The notes: generated by a model from the letters alone, not told the origin. DNA of 64,000 bases from an uncultured bacterium (GCA_943788505.1 CALSQR010000001.1:558001-622000); one strand, 5' to 3'. Counted from the stretch's first letter, positions 18,846 through 27,961 are shown. Program-made: numbers and translations.

Positions 18846-19417
18846 TCTTCCTCACAGGTTGATGCCAATAGAAGATCGAAGGCAATTTGCACGTCGTCCT
18901 TTGTATGCAACGATCCGAACATCGCTGTCGGCGGTTTCATGCCAAAGTCTGTCATCTTTAATTCGTGCGCTCCTGAGTACCGTATTGTCCTGTTGTTGGA
19001 TCGTTCTTCGGTCAGCACAACTGATACAGGAAGTGTCACGCCTGAAATAGTGAGATTTCCCGCCATGGTCCACTGATCCTCGCCCGTTGCCTCTGCAGAG
19101 TCTAGAAGAAAACTAATTTGTGGGTGCTCATCGGCATTGAAGGAGGAGTACATCAGGCGATCCATAATGAGGCTGCGCCCGCCTTTCATCTCCTTAACGT
19201 CTATAGTGAGCGTACCGGATTGAGGAACACCTTCTGTGACCTCAAACGATCCAGAGAATCCGTTTGCGTTGACACTCCAATCAGATTTATTGGATGAGCC
19301 GTCAACGCGGATTGTTGATCCATCGCCGAGAACATACGTTTCCTGTGCTGAAACGGCTGACGCGGAGAACACAAAGAAAAGGATAGCAGTGAAAAAGCGG
19401 AGGACAGATATTCGCAT
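18827..19417 (-). CDS. YceI-family lipocalin-like periplasmic protein
   Basis: A 196-residue protein of the YceI family, which binds isoprenoid-type lipids in a lipocalin-like barrel. The start is the ATG at 19417, which gives a clean signal peptide (FFTAILFFVFSASAVSAQ). An upstream extension to 19525 lacks family features. Family marks are 'GSTIRVDGSSNKSDW', 'RLMYSSFNADEHPQISF', 'MAGNLTISGVTLPVSV' and 'MTDFGMKPPTAMFG'. The C-terminal tail CEEECESDA with two Cys is unusual. It is the first gene of the unit with the redoxin and CRTAC1-type proteins and divergent from the Gfo/Idh gene over a 230-nt intergenic region. Confidence 0.92.
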   Translation of the reverse strand: MRISVLRFFTAILFFVFSASAVSAQETYVLGDGSTIRVDGSSNKSDWSVNANGFSGSFEVTEGVPQSGTLTIDVKEMKGGRSLIMDRLMYSSFNADEHPQISFLLDSAEATGEDQWTMAGNLTISGVTLPVSVVLTEERSNNRTIRYSGAHELKMTDFGMKPPTAMFGSLHTKDDVQIAFDLLLASTCEEECESDA

Positions 19418-19647
19418 TGAATTGGGTCGCAAATTGCGCTCTAGATGATTCGTAACCCCCCGGTGCTGGGCGGAACAGTTAAATCCTCGATGCCAATCTC
19501 GTGGATTTATCACGAGGAACGGCACATGTCGTCGTGAGGATCCCGAACTGATTTTCCACTCTTCCTAAAACAGACGTTGACCTATCCCCTCCACATTGTA
19601 TCTTCATCATCCTATTCTGACATGAAGCCTACAAGGTACATCCTACC

Positions 19648-21078
19648 ATGAGCAAGAAGCCTTCCGGTTCGCCGGCAAAAGATTCCCGTCGCAAATTCCT
19701 AAAGAAAGGCGCTTTAGCTGCCGGTGCCCTAGTTACCGGAGTTGGTTCTGCCGAAGCCGCTCCTAAAAAGGTTCGCCGCTATTCCGGTTCGCCGGCCAAG
19801 GGCAGCGTGCTCGGAGCTAATGATCGTCTACTCGTGGGACATGTTGGTGTCGGTGGGCAGGGGTTCACCCACGTCCGTGCTGTCACGAATATGAACCAAG
19901 ACGGGACGAACTGGCATGACTTCGAATACAATGTCGCGGACGTTGCAGGATGTGATCTGTATTCCGGGCGCCGGGACCGTGTGAAGGATCATCTCGAAAT
20001 GGTACGTGATGCCAAGGGCCAAGACTTCACAGTTGAGGCTCACGAAGATCACCGTAAGCTGTTAGAGAACAAAGACATCGATGTCATTTTCATCGGTGCT
20101 GTGGACCATTGGCACGCTCAGATAGCTATTGATGCCATGGAAGCAGGAAAGCACGTTTATTGCGAAAAGCCAATGACGCGCTACCTTGGAGAAGCCTTCG
20201 GCGTTTACGATGCCGTCAAACGGACAGGCATGAAATTCCAGATTGGATCCCAGTATTGCTCCGAAGCCAAGTGGCATCAGGCTGCTGAACTGGTCAAAGC
20301 TGGCAAGATTGGCCCGGCTACGTTCGCGCAGAACTCCTACATGCGCAACTCACCCGACGGAGAGTGGAATTACTATGGGCTGGAAGAAGGTGTCACGACT
20401 GAGACCCTCAATTGGGATCACTGGCTAGGCCAAGTCGCTCACAAGCCGGACTTCAACCGCGAGCACTACCACCGTTGGAGAAAGTACTATCCATACTGTG
20501 CTGGCATCTTGGGAGACCTCCTAGCGCACATGATTCATCCTCTGGTCATTGCCGCAAACATTACAGAAATGCCTAAGCGCGTGGTTTGTATTGGTAACAA
20601 GCTGGTGACGGACATGCTGGTCGGCCCTGACGATCGCTCCGTTGATGACAATACACAGTTGTTGGCTGAATTCCCTTCAGGCCTCTGTATGATGATTGCC
20701 GGATCGACCGTCAATGAACAAGGCGTTAGTCAGGTTATTCGCGGCCATGAGGCTACCCTCTACTTCGGTGGTGGATCAGTCGAATTACGCCCTGAGCGTC
20801 CTTATGCAGATCTTGTCGATGCAGAGATTTACGAAAACCTGACCCCAGGTCCGGACATTCCAGCCCACGTGGACAACCTATTCTCAGCTATCCGCAACGA
20901 CCACGACACGAATGGTAACATCGATGTAGCGATTATAGCCCAGGCTATCATCTCGATGGCCGAGGCATCCAATCGTTACGGAGAAGCCATCTACCTGAAA
21001 GCAGATGATCGGACGTTTCATACCGGTGGCGGGACAATTCTCGACGTTCCCACATACGGTACGTTTGATCAGTCCTGA
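19648..21078 (+). CDS. Tat-exported Gfo/Idh/MocA-family oxidoreductase
   Basis: A 476-residue NAD(P)-dependent sugar or inositol dehydrogenase-like protein with a twin-arginine signal: SRRKFLKKGALAAGA (Arg14-Arg15). After the signal comes the Rossmann motif GVGGQG (67-72) and the family's catalytic 'HVYCEKPMTRYLGEA' with EKPM at 173-176. The substrate domain contains 'LLAHMIHPLVIAANI' and 'EQGVSQVIRGHEATLYFGGG'. A small duplication SGSPAK occurs before and after the signal peptide (residues 6-11 and 46-51). Tat-exported Gfo/Idh proteins are abundant in planctomycetes and Bacteroidota and often act on glycans; the substrate is not identifiable. A strong terminator follows. Confidence 0.9.
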   Translation: MSKKPSGSPAKDSRRKFLKKGALAAGALVTGVGSAEAAPKKVRRYSGSPAKGSVLGANDRLLVGHVGVGGQGFTHVRAVTNMNQDGTNWHDFEYNVADVAGCDLYSGRRDRVKDHLEMVRDAKGQDFTVEAHEDHRKLLENKDIDVIFIGAVDHWHAQIAIDAMEAGKHVYCEKPMTRYLGEAFGVYDAVKRTGMKFQIGSQYCSEAKWHQAAELVKAGKIGPATFAQNSYMRNSPDGEWNYYGLEEGVTTETLNWDHWLGQVAHKPDFNREHYHRWRKYYPYCAGILGDLLAHMIHPLVIAANITEMPKRVVCIGNKLVTDMLVGPDDRSVDDNTQLLAEFPSGLCMMIAGSTVNEQGVSQVIRGHEATLYFGGGSVELRPERPYADLVDAEIYENLTPGPDIPAHVDNLFSAIRNDHDTNGNIDVAIIAQAIISMAEASNRYGEAIYLKADDRTFHTGGGTILDVPTYGTFDQS

Positions 21079-21112
21079 TCGCGATTCGTCTACTGCTACT
21101 TTCTGAAGCCGT

Positions 21113-21152
21113 GGGGCCGGATGGCAAGGGCCATCCGGCCCCGCTTCGTTTT
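21113..21152 (+). terminator. Intrinsic terminator after the first Gfo/Idh gene
   Basis: A perfect 13-bp stem, GGGGCCGGATGGC (21113-21125) with GCCATCCGGCCCC (21130-21142), a 4-nt loop, then GCTTCGTTTT. It overlaps the most upstream in-frame ATG of apbE (21121), which argues that apbE starts later, at 21184. Confidence 0.9.
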
Positions 21153-21183
21153 ATCCATAATCGTTTCGACTTTCAAGCATGGT

Positions 21184-22143
21184 ATGCCCCCTATCCGTCT
21201 AGCGGTCCATTCCATGGCCACCCGTTTCGAGTTACTTCTACTCGGAGAGGATGATGTACATCTTCGAGCTGCCGGAGAGGAGGCTATCCGCGAAATTCAG
21301 CTAGCCGAGAGACGGTTTAGTTACTACGACCCTTCATCCGAGCTTTCTCGCGTCAATCGTCAGGCCGCCAAAGAAAAAACCCCCGTTTCCGCGACCATGG
21401 CGCGTATTCTGGAGATCTGTTTCAGCGTGCACGAAAACAGTAGTGGGGCATTTGATCCAACAATTGCTCCCCTCTTGCGTGCTTGGGGCTTGAGGAATAG
21501 GGACGATGAGGGGCGCATACCTTCCGAGAGTGAATTACGGACCCTTTTGGATGATGTTGGGCTTAAACACGCCGAATTCGACCGAAAAAATCGGACCATC
21601 CAGTTTCACCGTAATGGAATGAGGCTGGATTTGGGGGGTGTGGTAAAGGGATGGGTGCTCGATGAATGTCGGATGCTGCTGCAAGACTATGACATAGAAC
21701 ATGCCTTTCTGCATGGCGGCACGAGCACAGCTGTTGCTATGGGTTTAGATCCCTCTGGTAACCCTTGGCGTGTAGGCCTGATGGACCCTTTTGAGACGTC
21801 TGACGAGCCAACTTGGTTTGCCCACGTTGATCTCATAAACCAAGCACTTTCCGTCTCTGGCATACAAGGAAAGTCATTTTCTGAAGATGGGAATCTCCAT
21901 GGCCATGTAATACACCCGAAAACAGGCATGTCTGTTCAAGGAGAACGCATTGCCGCTTGCTGTCACAAGTCTGCCGCTGCTGCTGATGCATGGTCCACTG
22001 CGCTACTTGCTGATCCCGATCGCCCCATTATTTCAGACGGCTCTCGAGCCACGTTCTTGAAATCGAAAGCTGGGTGGATACTAACCGCCGGCACATGGTC
22101 CGGTTTTGAAGACACAGACACACTCCGTATCCATCCGACATAA
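21184..22143 (+). CDS. apbE: FAD:protein FMN transferase (ApbE family)
   Basis: A 319-residue ApbE-type enzyme that attaches FMN through a phosphoester bond to Thr of target flavoproteins. Family marks are 'HSMATRFELLL' at the N-terminus, 'AERRFSYYDPSSELSRVN', 'GAFDPTIAPLLRAWG', 'RLDLGGVVKGWVLDECR', 'AFLHGGTSTAVAMG' and 'HGHVIHPKTG', with the metal-binding C-terminal 'SAAAADAWSTALLA'. The start is taken at the ATG at 21184, because the earlier ATG at 21121 lies inside the preceding terminator stem. No lipobox or clear signal peptide is visible, so it may act in the cytoplasm. It lies between two Gfo/Idh oxidoreductases. No obvious FMN-target protein is encoded in the window. Confidence 0.9.
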   Translation: MPPIRLAVHSMATRFELLLLGEDDVHLRAAGEEAIREIQLAERRFSYYDPSSELSRVNRQAAKEKTPVSATMARILEICFSVHENSSGAFDPTIAPLLRAWGLRNRDDEGRIPSESELRTLLDDVGLKHAEFDRKNRTIQFHRNGMRLDLGGVVKGWVLDECRMLLQDYDIEHAFLHGGTSTAVAMGLDPSGNPWRVGLMDPFETSDEPTWFAHVDLINQALSVSGIQGKSFSEDGNLHGHVIHPKTGMSVQGERIAACCHKSAAAADAWSTALLADPDRPIISDGSRATFLKSKAGWILTAGTWSGFEDTDTLRIHPT

Positions 22144-22199
22144 GGGTATCCATAGAAATCGTACCGAACGAATTCCTCTGGGTCGTATCTTGGTATAGC

Positions 22200-22297
22200 C
22201 TTGTGCCACCATGTTTGTGCTGCCAACTTTGTGCCGCCATGTTTGTGCTGCCAACTTTGTGCCGCCATGTTTGTGCCGCCAACTTTGTGCCGCCGGC
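22200..22297. repeat. Seven tandem 14-bp repeats (TTTGTGCCGCCATG / TTTGTGCTGCCAAC)
   Basis: Units start at 22200, 22214, 22228, 22242, 22256, 22270 and 22284; the first and last are imperfect. Two 14-bp subunit types, ending ATG or AAC, alternate, so the array is also a 28-bp higher-order repeat. Because 14 is not a multiple of 3, successive units fall in different codon phases. The open frame across it is therefore a by-product, not a conserved protein segment. It fills the gap between apbE and the second Gfo/Idh gene. Confidence 0.9.
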
Positions 22298-22376
22298 CCC
22301 GCACCGACCGGTACACCACCCGCACCGACACAGGCTCTGCCTGAAAAACGAATCATCATCCAGACCTGAAGCTGCC

Positions 22377-23651
22377 GTGAGCAACCAACGCCTGACCCGT
22401 CGTAATTTTCTTAAAACCGGTTCCCTAGGGACGCTTGCAGGTGTACTGGCCTCGGGCGAACGCATTCCAAGCGCTGCCGCACAACCAAGGACAAAGCGCA
22501 CATCGGATGACCCACTTCGCTGCGCCGTAATTGGTTATGGAGAATGGGGACGTGAAATAGCCGCGGCCATCAATGATGTCGAAGAAACGGAACTGACGGC
22601 TATTTGCGATAGCTTCCCACTCATGCTCCGTAGAGCCCAGAGAGATTATCCGGAGGCAGCTCGTATTGCGGAGGTGCAAGAGATTATTGATGACGAGACG
22701 ATCCCGGCAATTTTCATTGCAACTCCGACGCACAAGCACCGTGAGCTCGTGATTGCAGCCCTTGCAGCAGGTAAACACGTGTATTGTGAAGCTCCCCTGG
22801 CTCACACCATGGATGATGCCCGCGCAATTGCACAAGCAGCCTTAGACGCACCGGATCAGATTTTCCAGGGCGGGCTAGTGTATCGAACAGAACCCCAGTA
22901 TCGCAGTGTGTTCGGATTCGTTCGGAGTGGAGCTATTGGCAAAGCCATCATGTCCCGCTCGCAGTGGCACACAAAACAGTCCTGGCGTCGAGCTTCTTCA
23001 AGTCAGCAACGGGCTGATGAGTTGAATTGGAGGCTCTATCAAGAGACCTCTCTTGGCCTTGTCGGTGAGATTGGGATGCATCCAGTAGATATTATGTCCT
23101 GGATGAAAGGAGAATTACCGACCGCCGTATCTGGATTCGGAAATGTGCTTTACTGGCGAGATGGAAGGACCGAGCCAGATACCATTCAGGCTGTCTTTGA
23201 ATATCCAGGCGGAGAGAACATGCTCTTCGATGCGTCTCTGGTAAGCGGATTCGATTCCGCATACGACCTGCTTTTTGGAAGCGACTCGACCATCATTCTT
23301 CGGGATCAGAAAGCATGGATGTTCAAAGAGGTTGATGCCCCCATGTTAGGATGGGAGGTGTACGCTCGCCGCGATCGTTTCTACAAAGAAACAGGTATTG
23401 CATTGCTAGCCAATGCGACAAAGCTGGATGCCCTTGGAACGGATCCCACCGAAGACGACCCCAATCTGAAAGCTCCTATCTGGCATGCAGTGAAAGCTTT
23501 TGCCGAAAATTACATTTACGGCCCATTTGACGCGGCTGCAAGTGCCGAGCGCTCCTACGAAGCAACCGTGGTGGCAATCAAGGCTGCCGAAGCAGTTCAT
23601 TCGAAGTCTCGCGTCGAGATCACTCCGGAAGATTATTCAGTCCAAGGCTAA
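22377..23651 (+). CDS. Second Tat-exported Gfo/Idh/MocA-family oxidoreductase (GTG start)
   Basis: A 424-residue oxidoreductase with a twin-arginine signal directly after a GTG start: SNQRLTRRNFLKTGSLG (Arg8-Arg9). The frame is open further upstream through the 14-bp repeats but carries no protein-like sequence there, so the GTG at 22377 is preferred. The Rossmann motif is 'CAVIGYGEWGREIA'. The family's usual EKP motif is replaced by EAPL in 'GKHVYCEAPLAHTMDDA'; the Lys-to-Ala change removes the residue often credited with substrate positioning, though some exported subfamilies seem to show it. Later motifs include 'LGLVGEIGMHPVDIMSWMKG'. It converges with the tatD-like gene, 5 nt away. Confidence 0.87.
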   Translation: MSNQRLTRRNFLKTGSLGTLAGVLASGERIPSAAAQPRTKRTSDDPLRCAVIGYGEWGREIAAAINDVEETELTAICDSFPLMLRRAQRDYPEAARIAEVQEIIDDETIPAIFIATPTHKHRELVIAALAAGKHVYCEAPLAHTMDDARAIAQAALDAPDQIFQGGLVYRTEPQYRSVFGFVRSGAIGKAIMSRSQWHTKQSWRRASSSQQRADELNWRLYQETSLGLVGEIGMHPVDIMSWMKGELPTAVSGFGNVLYWRDGRTEPDTIQAVFEYPGGENMLFDASLVSGFDSAYDLLFGSDSTIILRDQKAWMFKEVDAPMLGWEVYARRDRFYKETGIALLANATKLDALGTDPTEDDPNLKAPIWHAVKAFAENYIYGPFDAAASAERSYEATVVAIKAAEAVHSKSRVEITPEDYSVQG

Positions 23652-23656
23652 CGGTT

Positions 23657-24436
23657 CTAGGGTAGATCGAACAGCTTTTTGGCGTTTTCGGTAGTGGCAT
23701 TGGCCACCTCCTCGAGAGAAAGTCCCCTGATCTCGGCTAGTTTTTCAGCAACTAGTCTGACATAGGAAGGCTCATTTCGCTTGCCACGATGTGGCGCCGG
23801 AGTCAAGAATGGAGAATCTGTCTCGAGAATGATTCGATCGATGGGCACAGTGGCCGTCGCATCTGGGACACCGCCATTTTTGAACGTGTAGGTCCCCCCG
23901 ATTCCCATGTAAAAATCCAGGTCCATTACGGCTTCGGTAACGTCCGCTGGACCTCCGAAGCAGTGAAAGACCCCACGAATCTGCTCGGGCTTTGACGATG
24001 CCTCCTTTTCCTCGCGTACAATCCGGATGAGGTCCCAGGTTGCCTCACGATCATGAAAGACGAGCGGTTTGTTCAGCTCAGATGCTAAACGGATGTGACG
24101 GCGAAGGAAGTCGTGCTGCTTCTCGTTGAAGCTCTGATCCCAATAGTAATCCAAGCCCGTTTCTCCGATGGCGATGATGCGTTCATCACTCGCGAGCTTA
24201 GCAATGGCTTCGAAATCCTCATCCGTTGCCTTTTTCACTTCAGACGGGTGAAGTCCGGCCATCGCAAAAAGGGCTGGATGCCGATCTGCGAGCTCAAGTG
24301 ATCTATGGACCGACGCTACATCAATGGCGGGCAACAGGATCTGGCTTACACCAGCCCCATTCGCCCGCTCTAGAACCTGATCAAAGTCCGATTCAAACTG
24401 TTCGAGGAAAATATGGGCGTGCGTATCGACGAGCAT
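23657..24436 (-). CDS. TatD-family metal-dependent hydrolase
   Basis: A 259-residue TIM-barrel DNase-like enzyme. Metal ligands are visible in 'DTHAHIF' (two His), 'IGETGLDYYWD' (Glu), 'LVFHDREA' (His), 'FHCFGG' (His) and 'ILETDSPFLTPAPHRGKRN' (Asp). TatD homologues act as 3'-5' exonucleases or deoxyribonucleases in repair and DNA turnover; the exact substrate here is unknown. Length and start (ATG 24436) match the family. It converges on the Gfo/Idh gene and is followed upstream by a 156-nt region shared with the histidine kinase gene. That region holds a small hairpin (GGACAG...CTGTCC, 24490-24508). Confidence 0.93.
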   Translation of the reverse strand: MLVDTHAHIFLEQFESDFDQVLERANGAGVSQILLPAIDVASVHRSLELADRHPALFAMAGLHPSEVKKATDEDFEAIAKLASDERIIAIGETGLDYYWDQSFNEKQHDFLRRHIRLASELNKPLVFHDREATWDLIRIVREEKEASSKPEQIRGVFHCFGGPADVTEAVMDLDFYMGIGGTYTFKNGGVPDATATVPIDRIILETDSPFLTPAPHRGKRNEPSYVRLVAEKLAEIRGLSLEEVANATTENAKKLFDLP

Positions 24437-24592
24437 GGAACCGGATGTGCTACTTTAACGCTCAAGGAAGCGTTGGGGAGACAGGAATTGGACAGCTAAA
24501 AACTGTCCGTCCCTTCTAAGTCCCATCGGAGCAGGCGTTCCGACTCGCCAACCCATTCTTTATTTTCGAAAGAGTTCAGGCAGCTCACCGCC

Positions 24593-27094
24593 ATGAAACG
24601 CACTCGAATCATACCGCATTTGCTACTGCTTTTAGCCACCCTACTTGCCGGGTGGCCCATGGTGAATGCCGTGCAGGAGTGGATGGATGTGAGAGCCTTT
24701 GAAGATGGTCTCATAGTCGTCAAACGCCCATCAGCTCGGGCATCTGATTGGGTCGTCTGGGACGATATAGACGGCAGTATTACCGCATCGTGGGTGTATC
24801 CGGGTGGACCCGGGTATCGTGGAGGTATTCGAACTGGCGATGAGTTCTATGCTCTTGAGTTTCAGCAGTATTTCAACGCGGAGGACCTAACTAATGCCAT
24901 TGCAGGCATTGATCCAGGACAGGTTCGTGACCTAATTCTTGTGCGAGAGGGAAAGCCGATTGATGTCTCCGTGACGTTTTCCCGGCAACCGACTTTCCTC
25001 TACCCCAGTTCAAGGGGCGTCTGGCAATTCGCTCTCTGGGCCTTCACGATTGGCGCCTTTTTTCATGTCCTCGGACTCATCATAGCGACCCCGTTGGCAA
25101 CACACCATCGGCGTTCCAGGACGGACATAGTGATGATAGCCGTCTCAGCGCTTTGGGTCGTGGGCAATATGCTCCGACTTGTATTGGTCGAGCTGTTTGG
25201 CCCACCAGGAGCAGACACATTTTACGATGACCTATTTCAGGCATTGACAATCGTGGGACTGATCGGTTGGGTTGGCTTCCCCGCCATTTTGATTGATACG
25301 CTGGCCAAGGATGCTTCCCTTTTTAAATTTCGAGGTGGCTTCCTTTATCGGCTAGTGTATCTGATTCCAGTTACGCTTTTGGCAGGTGTTCTGACCGCGG
25401 CTGTGAAAGGACATATCGGGCCGTTCACCTTAGAAAAACTGCTCGTCCCGATCTTGTTCTATGCATCGTGCTACATCGGTGGTGCCGCCCTTGTCTCTTT
25501 GACGGCAAGCTTCCGAGGGCACGCTTCAGGTGAGGGCGAAACCACAGGTTGGGGCCCATTTGAAGGTTTGTTTATCTTGATATTCTCGGCTGGAGCAGCA
25601 CTCTCAGTTACTGAAATCGTGCCTATTTTCTCGACAATGAGCGAGTCTGCCTCAGCATGGATTATCGTTGCAGCGCAATTACTTGCAGCCGTTCCTATTA
25701 CACTCTACACCATAGGAACACTACGGTATGGCAAGGTTGACGAAGTTCTGAACAGGGCAATCGTTTACACGCTAGTTCTGGGCCTAATTTTCTTTGCCTT
25801 TGTAGGTGGTGTAACCCTACTAGATACCTTTCTTGAATCGACAGGGAGCTCTCGAACGGTACTCGAAGGACTGCTCGTTGTCGTACTCCTGATTGTTTTC
25901 GAACGAATCTCCCGCCGCCTCAGAACCCTTGCTATATCCATTTTTGCAACGGATCGTCAACGTGGCCGCCAAGTCATCAACCGGTTCCAGGAAACAGCGA
26001 CTGAAGTGCTGGATGCTGACACGTTGGCTCAACAAGCGATTGATGTGGCTGGCCGTGTATTTGGATCACGCAGTTCCATCATTTTTCTTCGCTCTCCGGC
26101 TGATAATTCATGGGTCATTAAGCGCCACAACCCTGATCCGCCCTATCTGACCGAGCAGGTATTCGAATCTATTTGGTCTCATTTCGAATATGCGCCGACC
26201 ATCTGGGCTCGGAATCCAGAACTAAACGAGCATCGTATTTCCAAAAGCCACGAAAATGAATTGCGACGCTATCACGCATCACTCGCGGTTCCAATTCGAG
26301 GCGAAGGAAAATCAGTAGGTTTGATCATTCTCAGCAACAAGACGCGGCGCGGCTCGGTCTATAACCTCGACGACCTTGATCAGCTCCGCTCCCTTGCCGG
26401 CAACCTAGCCCTTGCTGTGGACCGCCTCGGCCTAGTGGAACGCGAGAAATCATTGGCTGCGGAAAGCTCCGAGGCTCATCTGGTTGCACTTCGAGCCCAG
26501 ATCAACCCTCATTTCCTGTTCAATGCCTTGAACACATTACTGTCTCTGATCGGCGAAAAGCCGAAAGAGGCGGAAGCGGTGGTTGAACACCTAGCGGCCA
26601 TTTTTAGGCATACGCTCCATGCGGGCAGCAAAGCGTTTGTCTCATTGGAGTCGGAAATGACCTTGGTACAGTGTTACCTGGCCATTGAAAAGGCCCGTTT
26701 TGGCGATCGGCTGACAGTGAACATAGAATGGGATGACTCCCTTCGATCCCATCCCGTGCCGGCGTTTACCATTCAGACCCTTGTAGAAAACTCCATCAAG
26801 CACGGTCTCGAAAAGAAGCGGGAAGCTGGCATCTTGACCATTAAGATGACTCGAACTGATGACCATCATGCTATCCTAACCATACAAGACACTGGCAATG
26901 GCATTCCCGCTCTGTTCGGCCGCAAGGGTCCAGCGTCAGAAATACATGACTTTTTCGGAATTGGACTGAGCAACGTCTACGAGCGTCTCCGTCAGTTATT
27001 TGCACGGGAGGATCTCCTGCGATTTAGTAGTGACCCAGAGACAGGCACTACAGTCGAAGTTGTGCTCCCTGCCTCCCGGACGCCCTCCTCCTGA
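24593..27094 (+). CDS. LytS-type sensor histidine kinase with PDZ-like, multi-TM and GAF regions
   Basis: An 833-residue membrane kinase. Residues 1-25 are a first hydrophobic segment. Residues ~60-130 look like a PDZ domain placed outside the membrane ('SWVYPGGPGYRGGIRTGDEF', 'DLILVREGKPIDVSVTF'). About six to eight membrane helices span residues ~140-440. A GAF-like domain covers ~455-600 ('DADTLAQQAIDVAGRVFGSR', 'SLAVPIRGEGKSVGLIIL'). The His_kinase/HATPase part has 'AQINPHFLFNALNTLLSLIG' with the phospho-acceptor His after NP, 'TLVENSIKHGLEKK' and 'IQDTGNGIP'. The adjacent LytTR regulator (42 nt downstream) is its evident partner. The signal sensed is unknown. Confidence 0.9.
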   Translation: MKRTRIIPHLLLLLATLLAGWPMVNAVQEWMDVRAFEDGLIVVKRPSARASDWVVWDDIDGSITASWVYPGGPGYRGGIRTGDEFYALEFQQYFNAEDLTNAIAGIDPGQVRDLILVREGKPIDVSVTFSRQPTFLYPSSRGVWQFALWAFTIGAFFHVLGLIIATPLATHHRRSRTDIVMIAVSALWVVGNMLRLVLVELFGPPGADTFYDDLFQALTIVGLIGWVGFPAILIDTLAKDASLFKFRGGFLYRLVYLIPVTLLAGVLTAAVKGHIGPFTLEKLLVPILFYASCYIGGAALVSLTASFRGHASGEGETTGWGPFEGLFILIFSAGAALSVTEIVPIFSTMSESASAWIIVAAQLLAAVPITLYTIGTLRYGKVDEVLNRAIVYTLVLGLIFFAFVGGVTLLDTFLESTGSSRTVLEGLLVVVLLIVFERISRRLRTLAISIFATDRQRGRQVINRFQETATEVLDADTLAQQAIDVAGRVFGSRSSIIFLRSPADNSWVIKRHNPDPPYLTEQVFESIWSHFEYAPTIWARNPELNEHRISKSHENELRRYHASLAVPIRGEGKSVGLIILSNKTRRGSVYNLDDLDQLRSLAGNLALAVDRLGLVEREKSLAAESSEAHLVALRAQINPHFLFNALNTLLSLIGEKPKEAEAVVEHLAAIFRHTLHAGSKAFVSLESEMTLVQCYLAIEKARFGDRLTVNIEWDDSLRSHPVPAFTIQTLVENSIKHGLEKKREAGILTIKMTRTDDHHAILTIQDTGNGIPALFGRKGPASEIHDFFGIGLSNVYERLRQLFAREDLLRFSSDPETGTTVEVVLPASRTPSS

Positions 27095-27136
27095 CTAGTT
27101 TAAGACTTTTTTCACCACCTTGAACCCCAACATCCT

Positions 27137-27961
27137 ATGGCACGCATCCTACTTGTAGATGACGAAGCTCCAGCACGGAAGCGACTGCAAAAGTTGCTTG
27201 CAGAACCTTCCCTTGCTTCGATGGTGACATCTGTAGATCAGGCAGCGGACGGCGTCGATGCACTGGAAAAGCTCACATCCGACCATTTTGATGTCATTTT
27301 TCTGGATATTCAGATGCCCGGAATGGACGGATTCGAGGTGTTGGACCGGCTGGACCCTGAAAATCGACCTGCAGTAGTCTTTACGACAGCTTATGACGAG
27401 TACGCTATCCGAGCTTTCGAAGCCAACGCGGTGGATTACCTCCTGAAACCAGTTCCTGTTGACCGACTTTCCGAAGCACTGAAGCGGGTTCATAAAACGC
27501 TTGGAGAACCAGCTGCCCAGGACGACCGGCTAGGCAAATTGCTTGAATGGATGGACGAGAAAGCCATGTCCAAAGCGGACCCATCCTCCTCGGAAGGTGG
27601 TTGGCTCGAAAAACTTTCAATCCCTTACCGGGACCGGATCTTGATTATCCCGATTGATCACGTTGTATCTATCGAAATCTCGGAAGGGATCACGCGCGTC
27701 TACATCCTAGAGGATGACCCAACCAGCACTCGGCCTCGTTTGCGTCAACACATTGTCAATTATACGCTCGACCAACTGGGTAGTATGCTCAGTCCTGACG
27801 CCTTCATGCGTGTCCACCGATCTGCCATTGTCCAATTCTCTCACATCCGAGAACTAATCCCGTGGTTTTCAGGGCGCTATAAGCTGGCGCTGACGGGAAG
27901 CCACGAGGTAATAGCAAGCCGAGAACGCTCTAAAGTGGTAAAAGAGCGACTGAAGATCTGA
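27137..27961 (+). CDS. LytTR-family response regulator
   Basis: A 274-residue response regulator. The receiver domain (1-120) has the acidic pair in 'ILLVDDEAPARKRL', the phospho-acceptor Asp in 'VIFLDIQMPGMDGFEVL', Thr in 'VVFTTAYDEYAIRAFE' and Lys in 'VDYLLKPVPVDRL'. The C-terminal LytTR DNA-binding domain (about 165-270) shows 'DHVVSIEISEGITRVYI', 'DAFMRVHRSAIVQFSHI' and 'GSHEVIASRERSKVVKERL'. It pairs with the LytS-type kinase upstream. LytTR proteins bind paired direct repeats about 20 bp apart; no such target was identified in the window. Confidence 0.95.
   Translation: MARILLVDDEAPARKRLQKLLAEPSLASMVTSVDQAADGVDALEKLTSDHFDVIFLDIQMPGMDGFEVLDRLDPENRPAVVFTTAYDEYAIRAFEANAVDYLLKPVPVDRLSEALKRVHKTLGEPAAQDDRLGKLLEWMDEKAMSKADPSSSEGGWLEKLSIPYRDRILIIPIDHVVSIEISEGITRVYILEDDPTSTRPRLRQHIVNYTLDQLGSMLSPDAFMRVHRSAIVQFSHIRELIPWFSGRYKLALTGSHEVIASRERSKVVKERLKI

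Noticed and set aside
21121-21183. Upstream ATG start for apbE
   Set aside because: It lies inside the stem of the preceding terminator; the family-like sequence begins after 21184.
22200-22376. N-terminal extension of the second Gfo/Idh protein through the 14-bp repeats, and repeats as a CRISPR array
   Set aside because: The extension is repeat-encoded Cys-rich nonsense before a proper Tat signal, and there are no unique spacers, so it is a plain tandem repeat.
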